From the NCBI GenBank assembly GCA_964410625.1, contig CAYPHY010000018.1, forward strand, positions 1 to 64,000: DNA of 64,000 nt, in the 5' to 3' direction. The stretch is from CAYPHY01 sp964410625 (GTDB taxonomy: Bacteria > Chloroflexota > Anaerolineae > Promineifilales > Promineifilaceae). The position numbers were made by a program, and so were the translations under genes. This document shows, piece by piece, positions 15,770 through 24,567 of this stretch (within the stretch, counting starts at the first letter, position 1; the number at the start of each line of letters is the position of its first letter). Below the pieces are notes generated by a model. That model had not been told where the DNA came from. It saw only the letters and a program-made list of their open reading frames with translations, and made no database searches.

Positions 15770-17428
15770 ATGGCTAGAGCAGAAGCGCAAGAAAGAGAAG
15801 AAGTGGCCTTTCCCACCCTGGACGAGGAGCAGGTAGAGCTACTGGCCGAACATGCCGAGACGCTGCATTGTAGGAAGGGAGATGTGCTGATTGCCGAGGG
15901 GGAGACGGACTTTCCTTTCTATCTGGTCAAACACGGCCGCATCCGCATCGTCGAACACTCCCAGGATAAGGAGGAGGAGATCACCGTTCACGGGCCGGGG
16001 GAGTTTACCGGCGACATTGATATGCTCACCGGCCGCCGCGCTCTGTTTTCGGCCGTTGCCGCCAGCGATTGCACCGTCTTGAAGCTGGAGGCCGAGGAGC
16101 TACGCGAGGTGGTGCGCGAACATAGCTCGCTGGGCGACTTGCTGCTGCGGGCTTTTCTGATGCGCCGCAAGCTGTTGCTGGAAAGCAACTTTGCCGGGGT
16201 GCGTGTGATCGGCTCACGTTGGTCACAAGATACCTTTCGCATCCGCGATTTTCTCGCCAGCAATCACGTCCCCGTTACCTGGCTCGATCTGGAGGAAGAT
16301 GAAAGTGTTGACCAGGTGCTAGCCCGTCTTGGCATCCGGCCAGAAGAAACGCCGATTGTGGTCTATGGCGAACAGGAGATATTGCGTAATCCTAGCAATG
16401 AGGAATTGGCCGAGGCGGCCGGGTTCCAAACTGAGCCGGATCATGATTTATATGATGTGGTGGTGGTCGGTGGTGGTCCGGCGGGGCTGGCGGCGGCCGT
16501 CTATGCCGCCTCCGAAGGCTTAAAGACACTTGTGCTGGAAGAAAATGCTCCTGGCGGCCAGGCCGCTTGCAGCTCGAAGATCGAAAACTATCTTGGATTT
16601 CCCACCGGAGTGAGTGGCGGTGAGTTGGCCGAACGAGCCGTGATCCAGGCCGAAAAGTTTGGTGTAGACATTCTTACCCCTGCTTGTGCCAAGGGATTGG
16701 AGGCGAGAGGGACGTTCAAAGTGATCACCCTGGCCAATGGAGAGCGGGTGTGGACGCGGACGGTTGTGATCGCCACCGGAGCCTCCTATCGCCGCTTGCC
16801 GCTCGACAACCTGGAGAAGTATGAGGGTTCATCTATCTTTTACAGTGCGACGACTGTGGAAGCGCATATGTGCTATGAGAATGAAGTGGCTGTGGTTGGC
16901 GGCGGCAATTCGGCTGGACAGGCGGCCGTCTTTCTGGCTGAGCAAGCGCGGCGCGTACATATGATCGTCCTGGAGGAGAGCCTGGAAGCGTATATGTCGC
17001 GCTATCTCATTCGGCGCATCGAAGAGGCGGACAACATCCATGTCCTCTACCAAACGGAGATTACCGCTCTGCATGGGGATGAGCATTTAGAACAGATCAC
17101 GACCCGCAACAATGAGACGGGCGAGACAGAAGCGTATGAGGTGGCGGCCGTTTTCATCTTCATTGGCGCCGAACCGCACACCGGATGGTTAGACGGCGCG
17201 TTAGAATTGGACGAACAGGGCTTTATTAAGACCGGCAATATGCTGAAGGGCTTTCGCGTCAACGGCACAACGAAACCTGACCGCCAACCTTTCCTGCTGG
17301 AAACAAGTATGCCCGGCGTCTTTGCCGCCGGAGATGTGCGTTCTAATTCGGTCAAGCGCGTGGCTTCGGCCGTTGGCGAAGGCTCGATGTGTGTCCAATT
17401 TATCCACCAGTCGCTGGCAACCCTATAG
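15770..17428 (+). CDS. cyclic-nucleotide-binding / glutaredoxin-like / thioredoxin-reductase-like fusion
   Basis: 552 residues, three parts. Residues about 5-135 form a CRP-type cNMP-binding domain (FYLVKHGRIRIV, GPGEFTGDIDMLTGRRALFSAVAAS). Residues about 140-225 look like a glutaredoxin/thioredoxin fold (DTFRIRDFLASNHVPVTWLD, TPIVVYGEQEILRNPS). Residues 230-552 are a flavoprotein: VVVVGGGPAGLAAAVYAASEG, APGGQAACSSKIENYLGFP, ATGASYRRL, AVVGGGNSAGQAA and GVFAAGDVRSNSVKRVASAVGEGS. The usual CxxC of thioredoxin reductase is replaced by SATTVEAHMC, so it cannot be a standard TrxR. It is probably a redox-sensing or alternative disulfide/ferredoxin-linked oxidoreductase of a known fused family. It precedes a cytochrome c gene. 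Confidence 0.88.
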   Translation: MARAEAQEREEVAFPTLDEEQVELLAEHAETLHCRKGDVLIAEGETDFPFYLVKHGRIRIVEHSQDKEEEITVHGPGEFTGDIDMLTGRRALFSAVAASDCTVLKLEAEELREVVREHSSLGDLLLRAFLMRRKLLLESNFAGVRVIGSRWSQDTFRIRDFLASNHVPVTWLDLEEDESVDQVLARLGIRPEETPIVVYGEQEILRNPSNEELAEAAGFQTEPDHDLYDVVVVGGGPAGLAAAVYAASEGLKTLVLEENAPGGQAACSSKIENYLGFPTGVSGGELAERAVIQAEKFGVDILTPACAKGLEARGTFKVITLANGERVWTRTVVIATGASYRRLPLDNLEKYEGSSIFYSATTVEAHMCYENEVAVVGGGNSAGQAAVFLAEQARRVHMIVLEESLEAYMSRYLIRRIEEADNIHVLYQTEITALHGDEHLEQITTRNNETGETEAYEVAAVFIFIGAEPHTGWLDGALELDEQGFIKTGNMLKGFRVNGTTKPDRQPFLLETSMPGVFAAGDVRSNSVKRVASAVGEGSMCVQFIHQSLATL

Positions 17429-17579
17429 GGATGCTTCATAGTCGAGCTAATTCGCAATATCGGCCGCTGTTTCACCAGCTATAATCATTTTTGCATCTTT
17501 ACAAAATCAATAAACTCCTCCAAAATTGCCGCAATTATTAACCCCAAACCCCATTGTGTGCGTGGAGGAGGTTGCAGTG

Positions 17580-18533
17580 ATGATTGATTATGTTTCTATC
17601 TTGATTCTGCTGCTCTTGTTTCTCTTGTTTGCCTGGTTAGCGGGGCGTGCCTCGGCCGCCAGGAACGCTGCTCTAAAATGGGGAGGTATGATCCTCAGTG
17701 GTTTACTGGCATTGGTGTTTGGGATCGTACTCGCCGTCGGCCTGTTTGCCACCTACCAGCTCAATCGCAATTATAATCGTAGCAACCCCGTGCAACAGGT
17801 GTCGGTGGCGATGACGCCGGAAAATATCGCCCGTGGTGAACGTTTTGCCAATATCTGTAAGGGGTGTCACTCGGCCGACTTTGAACTCCCACTAGAAGGG
17901 CAGGATTTTAGCAATGAAATCCCATTGCCGATTGGCACACTCTACGCCCCCAATCTGACTCCGATTCACTTGAGCGAATGGTCAGATGGTGAAATCATTC
18001 GCACCATTCGTGAAGGCGTCCATCGCAACGGCCGCACGATTATCCTCATGCCTGTCGAATCCCTTCGCAGTCTTAGCGACAACGATGTGCAGGCGTTGGT
18101 TGCTTATTTGTGCTCTCAAGAGGTTGTCGAACCCGATACGCCGCCCAATCGCTCCACCCTGGTAGGAGCGATTGTGGGTATGGCGTTTGGCTTGTTCACG
18201 CGGCAGGAGCCACTTACCGGGCCGGTTGTCGCCCCACCGGAAGGACCGACGGCCGAGCATGGCGACTATCTGGTGACAATTTTTGCTTGTGGCGAGTGCC
18301 ATGGGGATGACTTTCAGGGTGGTGTTATGCCCGGCCCCGGCGGTCCACCCGTCCCTGGTCTACAGGCGGTCCCATCGTGGACAGCAGAGGAGTTCATTAC
18401 CTTTTTCCGCACTGGCCTCACCCCCAGCGGCGAGCCGGTCGGCCCCGACATGCCCTGGCAAGAATTGGGTGATTTTGCGACTGATGATGATTTACGCGCG
18501 GTGCAGGCTTACTTAAACACTGCTTTGCCATAG
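17580..18533 (+). CDS. membrane-anchored diheme cytochrome c
   Basis: About 317 residues. Two N-terminal transmembrane segments (SILILLLLFLLFAWLAG; ILSGLLALVFGIVLAVGLFA) are followed by two c-type heme domains, CKGCH and CGECH. Each has a downstream methionine ligand candidate (ILMPVESL; GPDMPW). It is an electron carrier facing outside the membrane, as in gluconate-dehydrogenase-type or alcohol-oxidase cytochrome subunits. No partner dehydrogenase is adjacent. The start ATG at 17580 has a strong GGAGGAGG eight bases upstream, better than upstream TTG or GTG codons. Confidence 0.88.
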   Translation: MIDYVSILILLLLFLLFAWLAGRASAARNAALKWGGMILSGLLALVFGIVLAVGLFATYQLNRNYNRSNPVQQVSVAMTPENIARGERFANICKGCHSADFELPLEGQDFSNEIPLPIGTLYAPNLTPIHLSEWSDGEIIRTIREGVHRNGRTIILMPVESLRSLSDNDVQALVAYLCSQEVVEPDTPPNRSTLVGAIVGMAFGLFTRQEPLTGPVVAPPEGPTAEHGDYLVTIFACGECHGDDFQGGVMPGPGGPPVPGLQAVPSWTAEEFITFFRTGLTPSGEPVGPDMPWQELGDFATDDDLRAVQAYLNTALP

Positions 18534-18546
18534 TGACAACCAGATG

Positions 18547-18579
18547 ATCCTCCCGGAAGCACGCCTCTTCCGGGAGGAT
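18547..18579 (+). promoter_or_regulatory. perfect hairpin covering the Shine-Dalgarno of the next gene
   Basis: ATCCTCCCGGAAG (18547-18559) and CTTCCGGGAGGAT (18567-18579) form a 13-bp perfect stem with a 7-base loop. The GGGAGG ribosome-binding site of the following gene lies in the right arm. No T-run follows, so it may be a translation-masking element, or an RNA end shared with the upstream cytochrome gene. Confidence 0.7.
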
Positions 18580-18589
18580 GTGCTCTCCC

Positions 18590-19843
18590 ATGATTAAGCG
18601 GGAAGGAGATGACCGTTCGGCCGCTCAGGCCAGCACAGCAGACGGCCGTCCATTTGCAAGATTAGCTTCAGCAATATGGGCCATTCTCTTTGTGTTGGCC
18701 TCAGTCGTTTTCCTGGATATCCTTCGCGCCGGCTGGATTGGGCAACCAACGACCTTCGCGGAAAACGTCGCCATCTCCCCACGAGCCTATGCAATCTACC
18801 GGCTTACCCTGGATGGGTTTCTTTATCTTAGCTATGCCGTCGTTGGAGCGGCCATCTTTTGGCGAATGACAGACAAGTGGTTTGGTCTGGTCATCACCCT
18901 CGCGCCGCTCTTGCTGGTGACCCGCATCATCCCCGCTATTAATTTTCCGTCCCCTGTTCAGCCGCGGTTTGAATCGCTTGATATTTTTATGGCGTTTTTT
19001 GGGTCGTCCTTGTTGGGGCTGGCGCTGGCGCTTTTCCCCGACGGCCGTTTTATTCCACGCTGGACACGTTTCTATGTTCTCTTTGTCGTCGCCTATTCCT
19101 TTGAGCTTTATTATCTCGATGGTATTATCCGCCGCCAGCTTGGTCCATTTATCGTTCAACTCATAGTTGATGCGGCGTTAGTGGCAGTTGGCGTTGCCGC
19201 CCAGATCTACCGCTATCGTCGAGTATCTACAAACGAGGCGCGACAGCAGACGCGCTGGGTTTTGTTTGGGCTTACCATTGGCTTTACCGGCATCTATAGC
19301 TATGCTATTCTCTCTTTCCTCTTCCCGGCCCTGAGTGAGTTCTCACGACTGGGCGTATATTTCCAAATGATCGGGCAGCTTTTGTCCTATCTAGCCCTTT
19401 TGACCGTTCCCATAACATTTGCCGTTGCCGTCTCGCGGTACCGCTTGTGGGACATTGACCTAGTAATCCGGCGGACGTTGGTCTATAGTACACTGACCAC
19501 GCTGCTGGCTTTGATCTACTTTATCGCGGTGGTCCTCTTGCAGTTGCTTTTCGGCGCGCCCTGGCTAAACATCGGTAGTAGCAGCGGAGAACAATCAAAC
19601 GCGGCCGTTGTCCTCTCTACGCTGCTGATCGCTGCACTGTTCACGCCTATGCGCCGGGGTCTGCAAAACAGCATTGATCGTCGCTTCTATCGTCGTAAAT
19701 ACAACGCGGCCCAGGCGTTAGCGCGATTTGCAGCCGTAACCCGTAGCGAAGTAGACCCTGACCGGCTGGCGGCCGAGTTGATACAGGTTATCCACGAAAC
19801 GCTGCAACCCGCTTCTGTCAATCTCTGGCTGATCAAAAGGTGA
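18590..19843 (+). CDS. sensor-like multi-pass membrane protein lacking a kinase domain, copy 1
   Basis: About 417 residues. About eight hydrophobic segments are followed by a cytoplasmic tail: RRTLVYSTLTTLLALIYF, a further TM pair, then IDRRFYRRKYNAAQALARFA and VDPDRLAAELIQVIHETLQP ending at NLWLIKR. In many Chloroflexota and Actinobacteria proteins this tail links a membrane sensor to GAF, PP2C or histidine kinase domains, but here the protein stops at that point. It may signal by interaction or be a truncated derivative. A near-homologue follows 25 bp downstream. Start chosen at ATG 18590, because the ATG at 18578 abuts the GGGAGG with no spacer. Confidence 0.78.
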   Translation: MIKREGDDRSAAQASTADGRPFARLASAIWAILFVLASVVFLDILRAGWIGQPTTFAENVAISPRAYAIYRLTLDGFLYLSYAVVGAAIFWRMTDKWFGLVITLAPLLLVTRIIPAINFPSPVQPRFESLDIFMAFFGSSLLGLALALFPDGRFIPRWTRFYVLFVVAYSFELYYLDGIIRRQLGPFIVQLIVDAALVAVGVAAQIYRYRRVSTNEARQQTRWVLFGLTIGFTGIYSYAILSFLFPALSEFSRLGVYFQMIGQLLSYLALLTVPITFAVAVSRYRLWDIDLVIRRTLVYSTLTTLLALIYFIAVVLLQLLFGAPWLNIGSSSGEQSNAAVVLSTLLIAALFTPMRRGLQNSIDRRFYRRKYNAAQALARFAAVTRSEVDPDRLAAELIQVIHETLQPASVNLWLIKR

Positions 19844-19868
19844 CGGCGTTTGTCTGTTTTGTTTGACT

Positions 19869-21125
19869 ATGCTCTCAAGAGATGAAGGCAACACCGAACT
19901 AAGACCATCCTGGTTGTGGATGGCGCATCTGGTCTGGTGGTTGCTGGTGGTTATCGGCATTGTACAGTTTGCGCGGCTTGTTCCGTCCACCCTGGCCGCC
20001 TATAGCCAGACATGCAACGAGTCGCTGGAAGTGTGTGCCGCGTCGGGCTTGCCGCTGTCGGCCGAATTGCTGGCAACCTTAGCCAGCTATGGCGTTTCGC
20101 TGGCCGTCTATCGCGCTGTTGCGCTGGGCCTCCCTTTCCTGGGAACCATCATCTGGCTCATTGTTGGCGTGCTCATCTATTGGCGCAAGCCCCGCGATTG
20201 GATGGCGTTGCTCACCTCGTTGATGCTGTTGCTCACCGGCCTGGTGCTGGGGACTATCTCCGGCATTAATGAAGCGTCACCTGCCTGGACATTTGGCGAC
20301 CACCTCTGGTCGGTGCTGCCTTTTCTGCTGTTTGCCATCTTTTTTGCGCTGTTTCCCAACGGCCGTTTCGTCCCGCGCTTCCTCCGCTGGTTGCTTCCCA
20401 TCTGGCTCGTGCTGCTCGCCATTCCCTGGACAAGGCTAGGACTTGCGCCCACGCTTGCCGCCACCTTAGACTCATTGGTCTGGTTTCCTTTTTGGTTCGG
20501 CGGAATTCTCTTCCAGTGGTATCGCTATCGCTATGCCTCGACGCCAACGGAATGCTTCCAGACTCGCTGGGTGATGTTTGGATTGGGTGTGGTGGCGCTG
20601 GGGCTGGCACTCAACATCATTCTTTCGGAAAGCAACCCGACGTTGGCGCTGGTGTTGCGCTATAGCAACTGGTTGTCGCTGGTAATTACGGCCGTTCCCC
20701 TCTTCATCGGCATCGCCATTCTCCGTTATCGTCTGTGGGACATTGATGTGCTGATCCGCCGCGCCTTGCTCTACAGTATTTTGACCGGTTTGCTGGCCGT
20801 TATTTATTTTACTGTCGTGGTGGTGTTGCAATTACTCTTTGGGCTTTCATTTCTGGACAGCGCGAATGGGGAAGAATCAAATGCCGCTATTGTGCTTTCC
20901 ACCCTGCTCATTGCCGCGCTTTTTACCCCGTTGCGCCGTCAAATCCAGGCGATTATTGACCGCCGTTTTTACCGGCGCAAATACAATGCTGCGCAGGCAT
21001 TGGCCCACTTCGCGGCCATGACCCGTACTGAGGTAGACCCCGACCGGCTGACGGCCGAGCTGGTGCAAGTGATTCAAGAAACGCTACAACCCGTCTCGAT
21101 TAACCTGTGGTTCTTCAGGAAATAA
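19869..21125 (+). CDS. sensor-like multi-pass membrane protein lacking a kinase domain, copy 2
   Basis: About 418 residues, clear paralogue of the preceding gene over its whole length. It has the same succession of membrane segments, RRALLYSILTGLLAVIYF, the TPLRRQIQAIIDRRFYRRKYNAAQA stretch and a VDPDRLTAELVQVIQETLQP tail ending at NLWFFRK. It also has an extracellular loop with two cysteines (TCNESLEVCAAS) absent from copy 1. No GAF, HAMP, histidine kinase or phosphatase domain follows. No good Shine-Dalgarno precedes the ATG at 19869, so translation may be coupled to copy 1. The function is inferred only as membrane sensing. Confidence 0.78.
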   Translation: MLSRDEGNTELRPSWLWMAHLVWWLLVVIGIVQFARLVPSTLAAYSQTCNESLEVCAASGLPLSAELLATLASYGVSLAVYRAVALGLPFLGTIIWLIVGVLIYWRKPRDWMALLTSLMLLLTGLVLGTISGINEASPAWTFGDHLWSVLPFLLFAIFFALFPNGRFVPRFLRWLLPIWLVLLAIPWTRLGLAPTLAATLDSLVWFPFWFGGILFQWYRYRYASTPTECFQTRWVMFGLGVVALGLALNIILSESNPTLALVLRYSNWLSLVITAVPLFIGIAILRYRLWDIDVLIRRALLYSILTGLLAVIYFTVVVVLQLLFGLSFLDSANGEESNAAIVLSTLLIAALFTPLRRQIQAIIDRRFYRRKYNAAQALAHFAAMTRTEVDPDRLTAELVQVIQETLQPVSINLWFFRK

Positions 21126-21189
21126 GAGAGATTAGGGCGTATTAAGCTGCAAATGGTGACTGGCGTGTGGTCAGTAAGCTTATTTATGA

Positions 21190-21314
21190 CAGGACTTACG
21201 CAGTTTATAATTTTTTTCGACACAAATGGCGCAAATTTTGCGTACGAATTTCACGAAATAGAAGACAAAATTCGTGTTATTCGTGCAATTCGTGTCAAAA
21301 ATACGTAAGTCCTG
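21190..21314. repeat. family D long inverted repeat with conserved ends
   Basis: Outer arms CAGGACTTACG (21190-21200) and CGTAAGTCCTG (21304-21314) enclose cgacacaaatggcgcaaa / acgaatttcacgaaat and their complements (ttcgtgttattcgtgcaattcgtgtc). A second copy with similar ends (cttacgcag ... tgcgtgagtcct) is at 54698-54822, which suggests a defined element of about 125 bp. Confidence 0.8.
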
Positions 21315-21368
21315 TATAAGTTATCCTGCTATAGCGCATTATAAGCTAAATGTGGATAATTCAAGCTG

Positions 21369-22847
21369 ATGGAACCAAAGAAGTTTGATCTCATTGTCAT
21401 TGGCGGTGGCCCGGCGGGGGTGACGGCCGCACTGCGCGGCCGCGAGCTTGGCGTGTCGGTCGCCCTGGTTGAACGTGAACACCTCGGCGGGACTTGCACC
21501 AACGATGGTTGTGTGCCGACTCGCGTGCTGGCCCGCGCGGCGCGTTTGTTGCGGAACACGACCCAACATGAGGAGTATGGGCTGATTGGGGAACGGCCGC
21601 AACTTGATTTCCCCAAGCTGATGTCTCGCACCCAACAGGTGGTCTATCAGATTCACGAGAAGAAGCAGTTGCTACGCCATCTGGAATCGTCCGGGGTGGA
21701 GGTTTATGACCGCGCCGGTTCAGCCTGGTTTATTGATCCGCACGTCATTTGCATTGGCGACGACATCTTTTTGCAGGCGGATAAATTCGTCCTCGCCGTC
21801 GGCGGCCATGCGCGGCGGTTGGCCTTCCCTGGTGCGGAGTATGCGCTGACGCATAGCGATATGTGGCGGATGCGCGAACTGCCGCGCTCGATGGTCATCA
21901 TCGGCGGGTCGGCTACCGGTTGCCAACTGGCAACCGTCTTTGATACCTTTGGCACCGAAGTGACGATACTGGAATTGGCCCCGCGCATTTTGCCCATTGA
22001 AGATGAAGCGATTTCGCTGAACATGGCCCAGGCGTTTAGCAGACGGGGCATCAACGTGATCACCGGCATTGGTGGTGTAGAGCGCATTGAGCAGGATGAA
22101 GATGGGTTGGCGGTCACTTATCAGCGCAAAGACGAGAGTGGGGGATTGGAGAGCGAGAAAGTGGCAACGGATGCCGTCGTGCTGGCGGTGGGCTGGCCGG
22201 GGAATGTGGATGGGCTGAATTTGGAAGCGGCCGGGGTCAAGTCGGAACGCGGTTATATCGCCGTAGATGATGCCTTTAATACTTCCGCCGAACATATCTT
22301 CGCTGCTGGGGATATAACCGGCCGGATGATGCTGGTGCAAAGCGCGACCTATGAGGCGCGGGTGGCGGTCGAAAATGCGGTGTTGGGACAATGCTTAGAT
22401 TATCGCCATGACATCGTGCCGCATGGCGGCTTCACCGACCCGGAGTATGCCAGCGTTGGGCTGCCGGAACATAAGGTAGAGGAACCCTATGAAACCGCCC
22501 TCGCCAGCTATGCCAACCTGGACCGGGCGGTGATTGATGGCTTCACCGAAGGCTTCTGTAAGCTGATCGTCTCCCGCCAATCGCTGCAACTGCTCGGTGC
22601 TCATGTCGTCGGCGAACAGGCGGTTGAGGTTGTACAATTGATTGCCTCCGGTATGGTGGCCGGAATGACAATTACCCAACTGGCCGGTGTGGAACTGGCC
22701 TATCCCACTTATACCTCGATTGTCGGTCTGGCTGCCCGCCGTGCCGTCCAAAAACTAGGATTGATGCAGTTGGGATCACAGTGGTTGGAGTTAGGGCGGT
22801 TTTATGCGGCCGAGTGGGAGAGAAGGGAAGTGGAGATTAGAGATTAG
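21369..22847 (+). CDS. pyridine nucleotide-disulfide oxidoreductase (Lpd/MerA-like)
   Basis: 492 residues. FAD loop LIVIGGGPAGVTAALRGRELG, redox disulfide GGTCTNDGCVPTR (C-x4-C), NAD loop VIIGGSATGCQLATVFDTFG, second FAD motif HIFAAGDITG, and a C-terminal dimerisation domain. The His of the usual HPT active-site motif is replaced (AYPTYTSIVG), so it is not a classical lipoamide dehydrogenase or MerA, which use that His-Glu dyad. No lipoyl enzyme complex or mer genes are nearby. The last residues (WERREVEIRD) are encoded by repeat DNA that continues past the stop. The substrate is unknown. Confidence 0.88.
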   Translation: MEPKKFDLIVIGGGPAGVTAALRGRELGVSVALVEREHLGGTCTNDGCVPTRVLARAARLLRNTTQHEEYGLIGERPQLDFPKLMSRTQQVVYQIHEKKQLLRHLESSGVEVYDRAGSAWFIDPHVICIGDDIFLQADKFVLAVGGHARRLAFPGAEYALTHSDMWRMRELPRSMVIIGGSATGCQLATVFDTFGTEVTILELAPRILPIEDEAISLNMAQAFSRRGINVITGIGGVERIEQDEDGLAVTYQRKDESGGLESEKVATDAVVLAVGWPGNVDGLNLEAAGVKSERGYIAVDDAFNTSAEHIFAAGDITGRMMLVQSATYEARVAVENAVLGQCLDYRHDIVPHGGFTDPEYASVGLPEHKVEEPYETALASYANLDRAVIDGFTEGFCKLIVSRQSLQLLGAHVVGEQAVEVVQLIASGMVAGMTITQLAGVELAYPTYTSIVGLAARRAVQKLGLMQLGSQWLELGRFYAAEWERREVEIRD

Positions 22848-22901
22848 GAGATTGGTGTATTGGTCTAATATACCAATACACTGATACACCAATACACCGA
22901 T
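22831..22901. repeat. composite repeat A + B hairpin
   Basis: Family A words (gagattagagattaggagatt) run into a family B inverted repeat: ATTGGTGTATTGGT (22851-22864) with ACCAATACACCGAT (22888-22901). It starts inside the end of the oxidoreductase gene. Confidence 0.75.
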
Positions 22902-22966
22902 TGCCGCTAACCTCCCTATCCGTTAATTTCTAGCATCCGCTGTAGCCCTCCTAGAATAAGTGTGTC

Positions 22967-24544
22967 ATGGCGATATTACGACGTTTGTGGCGCAGACGAG
23001 CAGAAGCAGAACCGGTGACGGCCGTCGAGCCGACCTTCCCCACCCCCGTTGCCACTTCGTTTACCGATCTCGATCTGTCTCCCGATGATCCTTTAATCAA
23101 CTATTTGCAGACCACCTCTGGCGTCGTTGAAGTGGAACGATTACCCCTTGATTCTCCAGGCGTACAGGTATTACGCGATGCGGGGGTGAAGTTGATCTTG
23201 CCCCTGGTCAGTCATGGTGAGCTGATCGGGTTGATCAATTTGGGGCCACGACTGAGCGAACAAGATTACTCTTCGGATGACCGCAAGCTATTGAGCGATC
23301 TGGCAGTCCAGGCTGCACCCGCCCTGCGTGTAGCGCAACTAGCCCGGCAGCAACAAATTGAAGCCCGCGAACGGGAGCGGCTGGAGCAGGAGTTGCGCGT
23401 GGCGCGGCTGATCCAGCAGACCCTCTTGCCCGATGATGTGCCGCAACTGGCGGGCTGGTCGGTCAACGCCCATTACCAACCGGCACGCGCGGTTGGTGGC
23501 GACTTTTATGATTTCATCTACTACCCCGATGGCAAGGTCGGCTTCATCATCGGTGATGTGACCGACAAAGGGGTTCCGGCGGCGTTGGTGATGGCAACCA
23601 CGCGCAGTCTGTTGCGGGCAGCGGCCGAACGGCTGATCCAACCCGGCGAGGTCTTGGAGCGAACGAACAATCTGCTCCATGAGGACATCCCACCGAAAAT
23701 GTTTGTCACCTGCTTTTATGGCATTCTCGATCCCGCTACCGGCCACATGCGCTTTGCCAATGCCGGGCATGATGTGCCATACCGGCGGACGGCCGCTGGC
23801 GTGGGTGAATTGCGGGCAACAGGGATGCCGCTGGGCTTGTTGCCGGGGATGCAATATGAGGAGCGGGAAGCTGTTCTCGAACCAGGCGAGACCCTATTAC
23901 TCTACAGCGATGGTCTGGTGGAGGCCCATAACCCCACGCGCGAGATGTTTGGCTTTCCCCGCTTACAAAATGTATTCTGCAATTATGCCGAAGATAAAGC
24001 GCTGGTCCCCTATCTATTGGATGAACTGGCATCATTCACCGGCCCAGGGTGGGAACAAGAGGATGATGTCACGTTGGTTATCTTAAAAAGAATGGATGAG
24101 AGATTAGAGAGTGAGCGATTGGGAGAATGGGAGAGTGTGGCAGCATTTGAAATAGCCAGCAAGCCAGGGAATGAACGGCAGGCGATGGAGCGTGTAGCCG
24201 AACTGGTTGCGCCGTTGAATTTGGCCGACGGCCGTCTGGAAAAACTGAAGACGGCCGTGGCCGAAGCGACGATGAACGCGATGGAACACGGCAATCAGTA
24301 CCGCGCCGATTTACCCGTCCAGGTGACCGTCAAGAAAAACCCAACAAACCTGGCCGTCACGATAACGGATCATGGGGGCGGTCATCCTATCGTCGCCAAA
24401 GAAAGGCCCGATTTACAAGCCAAGTTAGCGGGTGAACAATCTCCTCGTGGCTGGGGACTGTTTCTCATTCAAAATATGGTGGATGAGATGAACATCCACA
24501 GTGATGAGTCCCAGCATACAGTAGAGTTGATTCTCCATTTATAG
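22967..24544 (+). CDS. GAF - PP2C (SpoIIE/RsbU) - HATPase (RsbW-like) partner-switch protein
   Basis: 525 residues. Residues about 40-135 look like a GAF-type sensor (LILPLVSHGELIGLINLGPR). A coiled linker (ARERERLEQELRVARLIQQTLLP) leads into the RsbU/SpoIIE phosphatase (VGGDFYDFIYY, GDVTDKGVPAALVMA, NAGHDVPY, LLLYSDGLVEAHN, DDVTLVIL). The C-terminus (about 395-525) is an RsbW-like GHKL kinase domain (EATMNAMEHGN, ITDHGGG, RGWGLFLIQNMVDE). Opposing phosphatase and kinase activities on STAS proteins are thus on one chain. Two STAS proteins follow. A short E/R/S-rich linker between phosphatase and kinase (24094-24141) is encoded by a family A repeat. The anti-sigma target is not visible here. 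Confidence 0.92.
   Translation: MAILRRLWRRRAEAEPVTAVEPTFPTPVATSFTDLDLSPDDPLINYLQTTSGVVEVERLPLDSPGVQVLRDAGVKLILPLVSHGELIGLINLGPRLSEQDYSSDDRKLLSDLAVQAAPALRVAQLARQQQIEARERERLEQELRVARLIQQTLLPDDVPQLAGWSVNAHYQPARAVGGDFYDFIYYPDGKVGFIIGDVTDKGVPAALVMATTRSLLRAAAERLIQPGEVLERTNNLLHEDIPPKMFVTCFYGILDPATGHMRFANAGHDVPYRRTAAGVGELRATGMPLGLLPGMQYEEREAVLEPGETLLLYSDGLVEAHNPTREMFGFPRLQNVFCNYAEDKALVPYLLDELASFTGPGWEQEDDVTLVILKRMDERLESERLGEWESVAAFEIASKPGNERQAMERVAELVAPLNLADGRLEKLKTAVAEATMNAMEHGNQYRADLPVQVTVKKNPTNLAVTITDHGGGHPIVAKERPDLQAKLAGEQSPRGWGLFLIQNMVDEMNIHSDESQHTVELILHL
24094..24141. repeat. family A-like repeat at a domain junction
   Basis: gatgagagattagagagtgagcgattgggagaatgggagagtg encodes DERLESERLGEWES, exactly between the phosphatase and GHKL domains. 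Confidence 0.65.
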
Positions 24545-24567
24545 ATGGACGCGCAAAAAGGAACACA

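Noticed and set aside
18547..18579. Intrinsic terminator after the cytochrome gene
   Set aside because: The stem is perfect but there is no T-run, and it covers the next gene's ribosome-binding site, so a regulatory hairpin is a better description.
21369..22847. Mercuric reductase or lipoamide dehydrogenase
   Set aside because: There is no mer operon or lipoyl complex nearby, and the active-site His of the HPT motif is replaced by Tyr.
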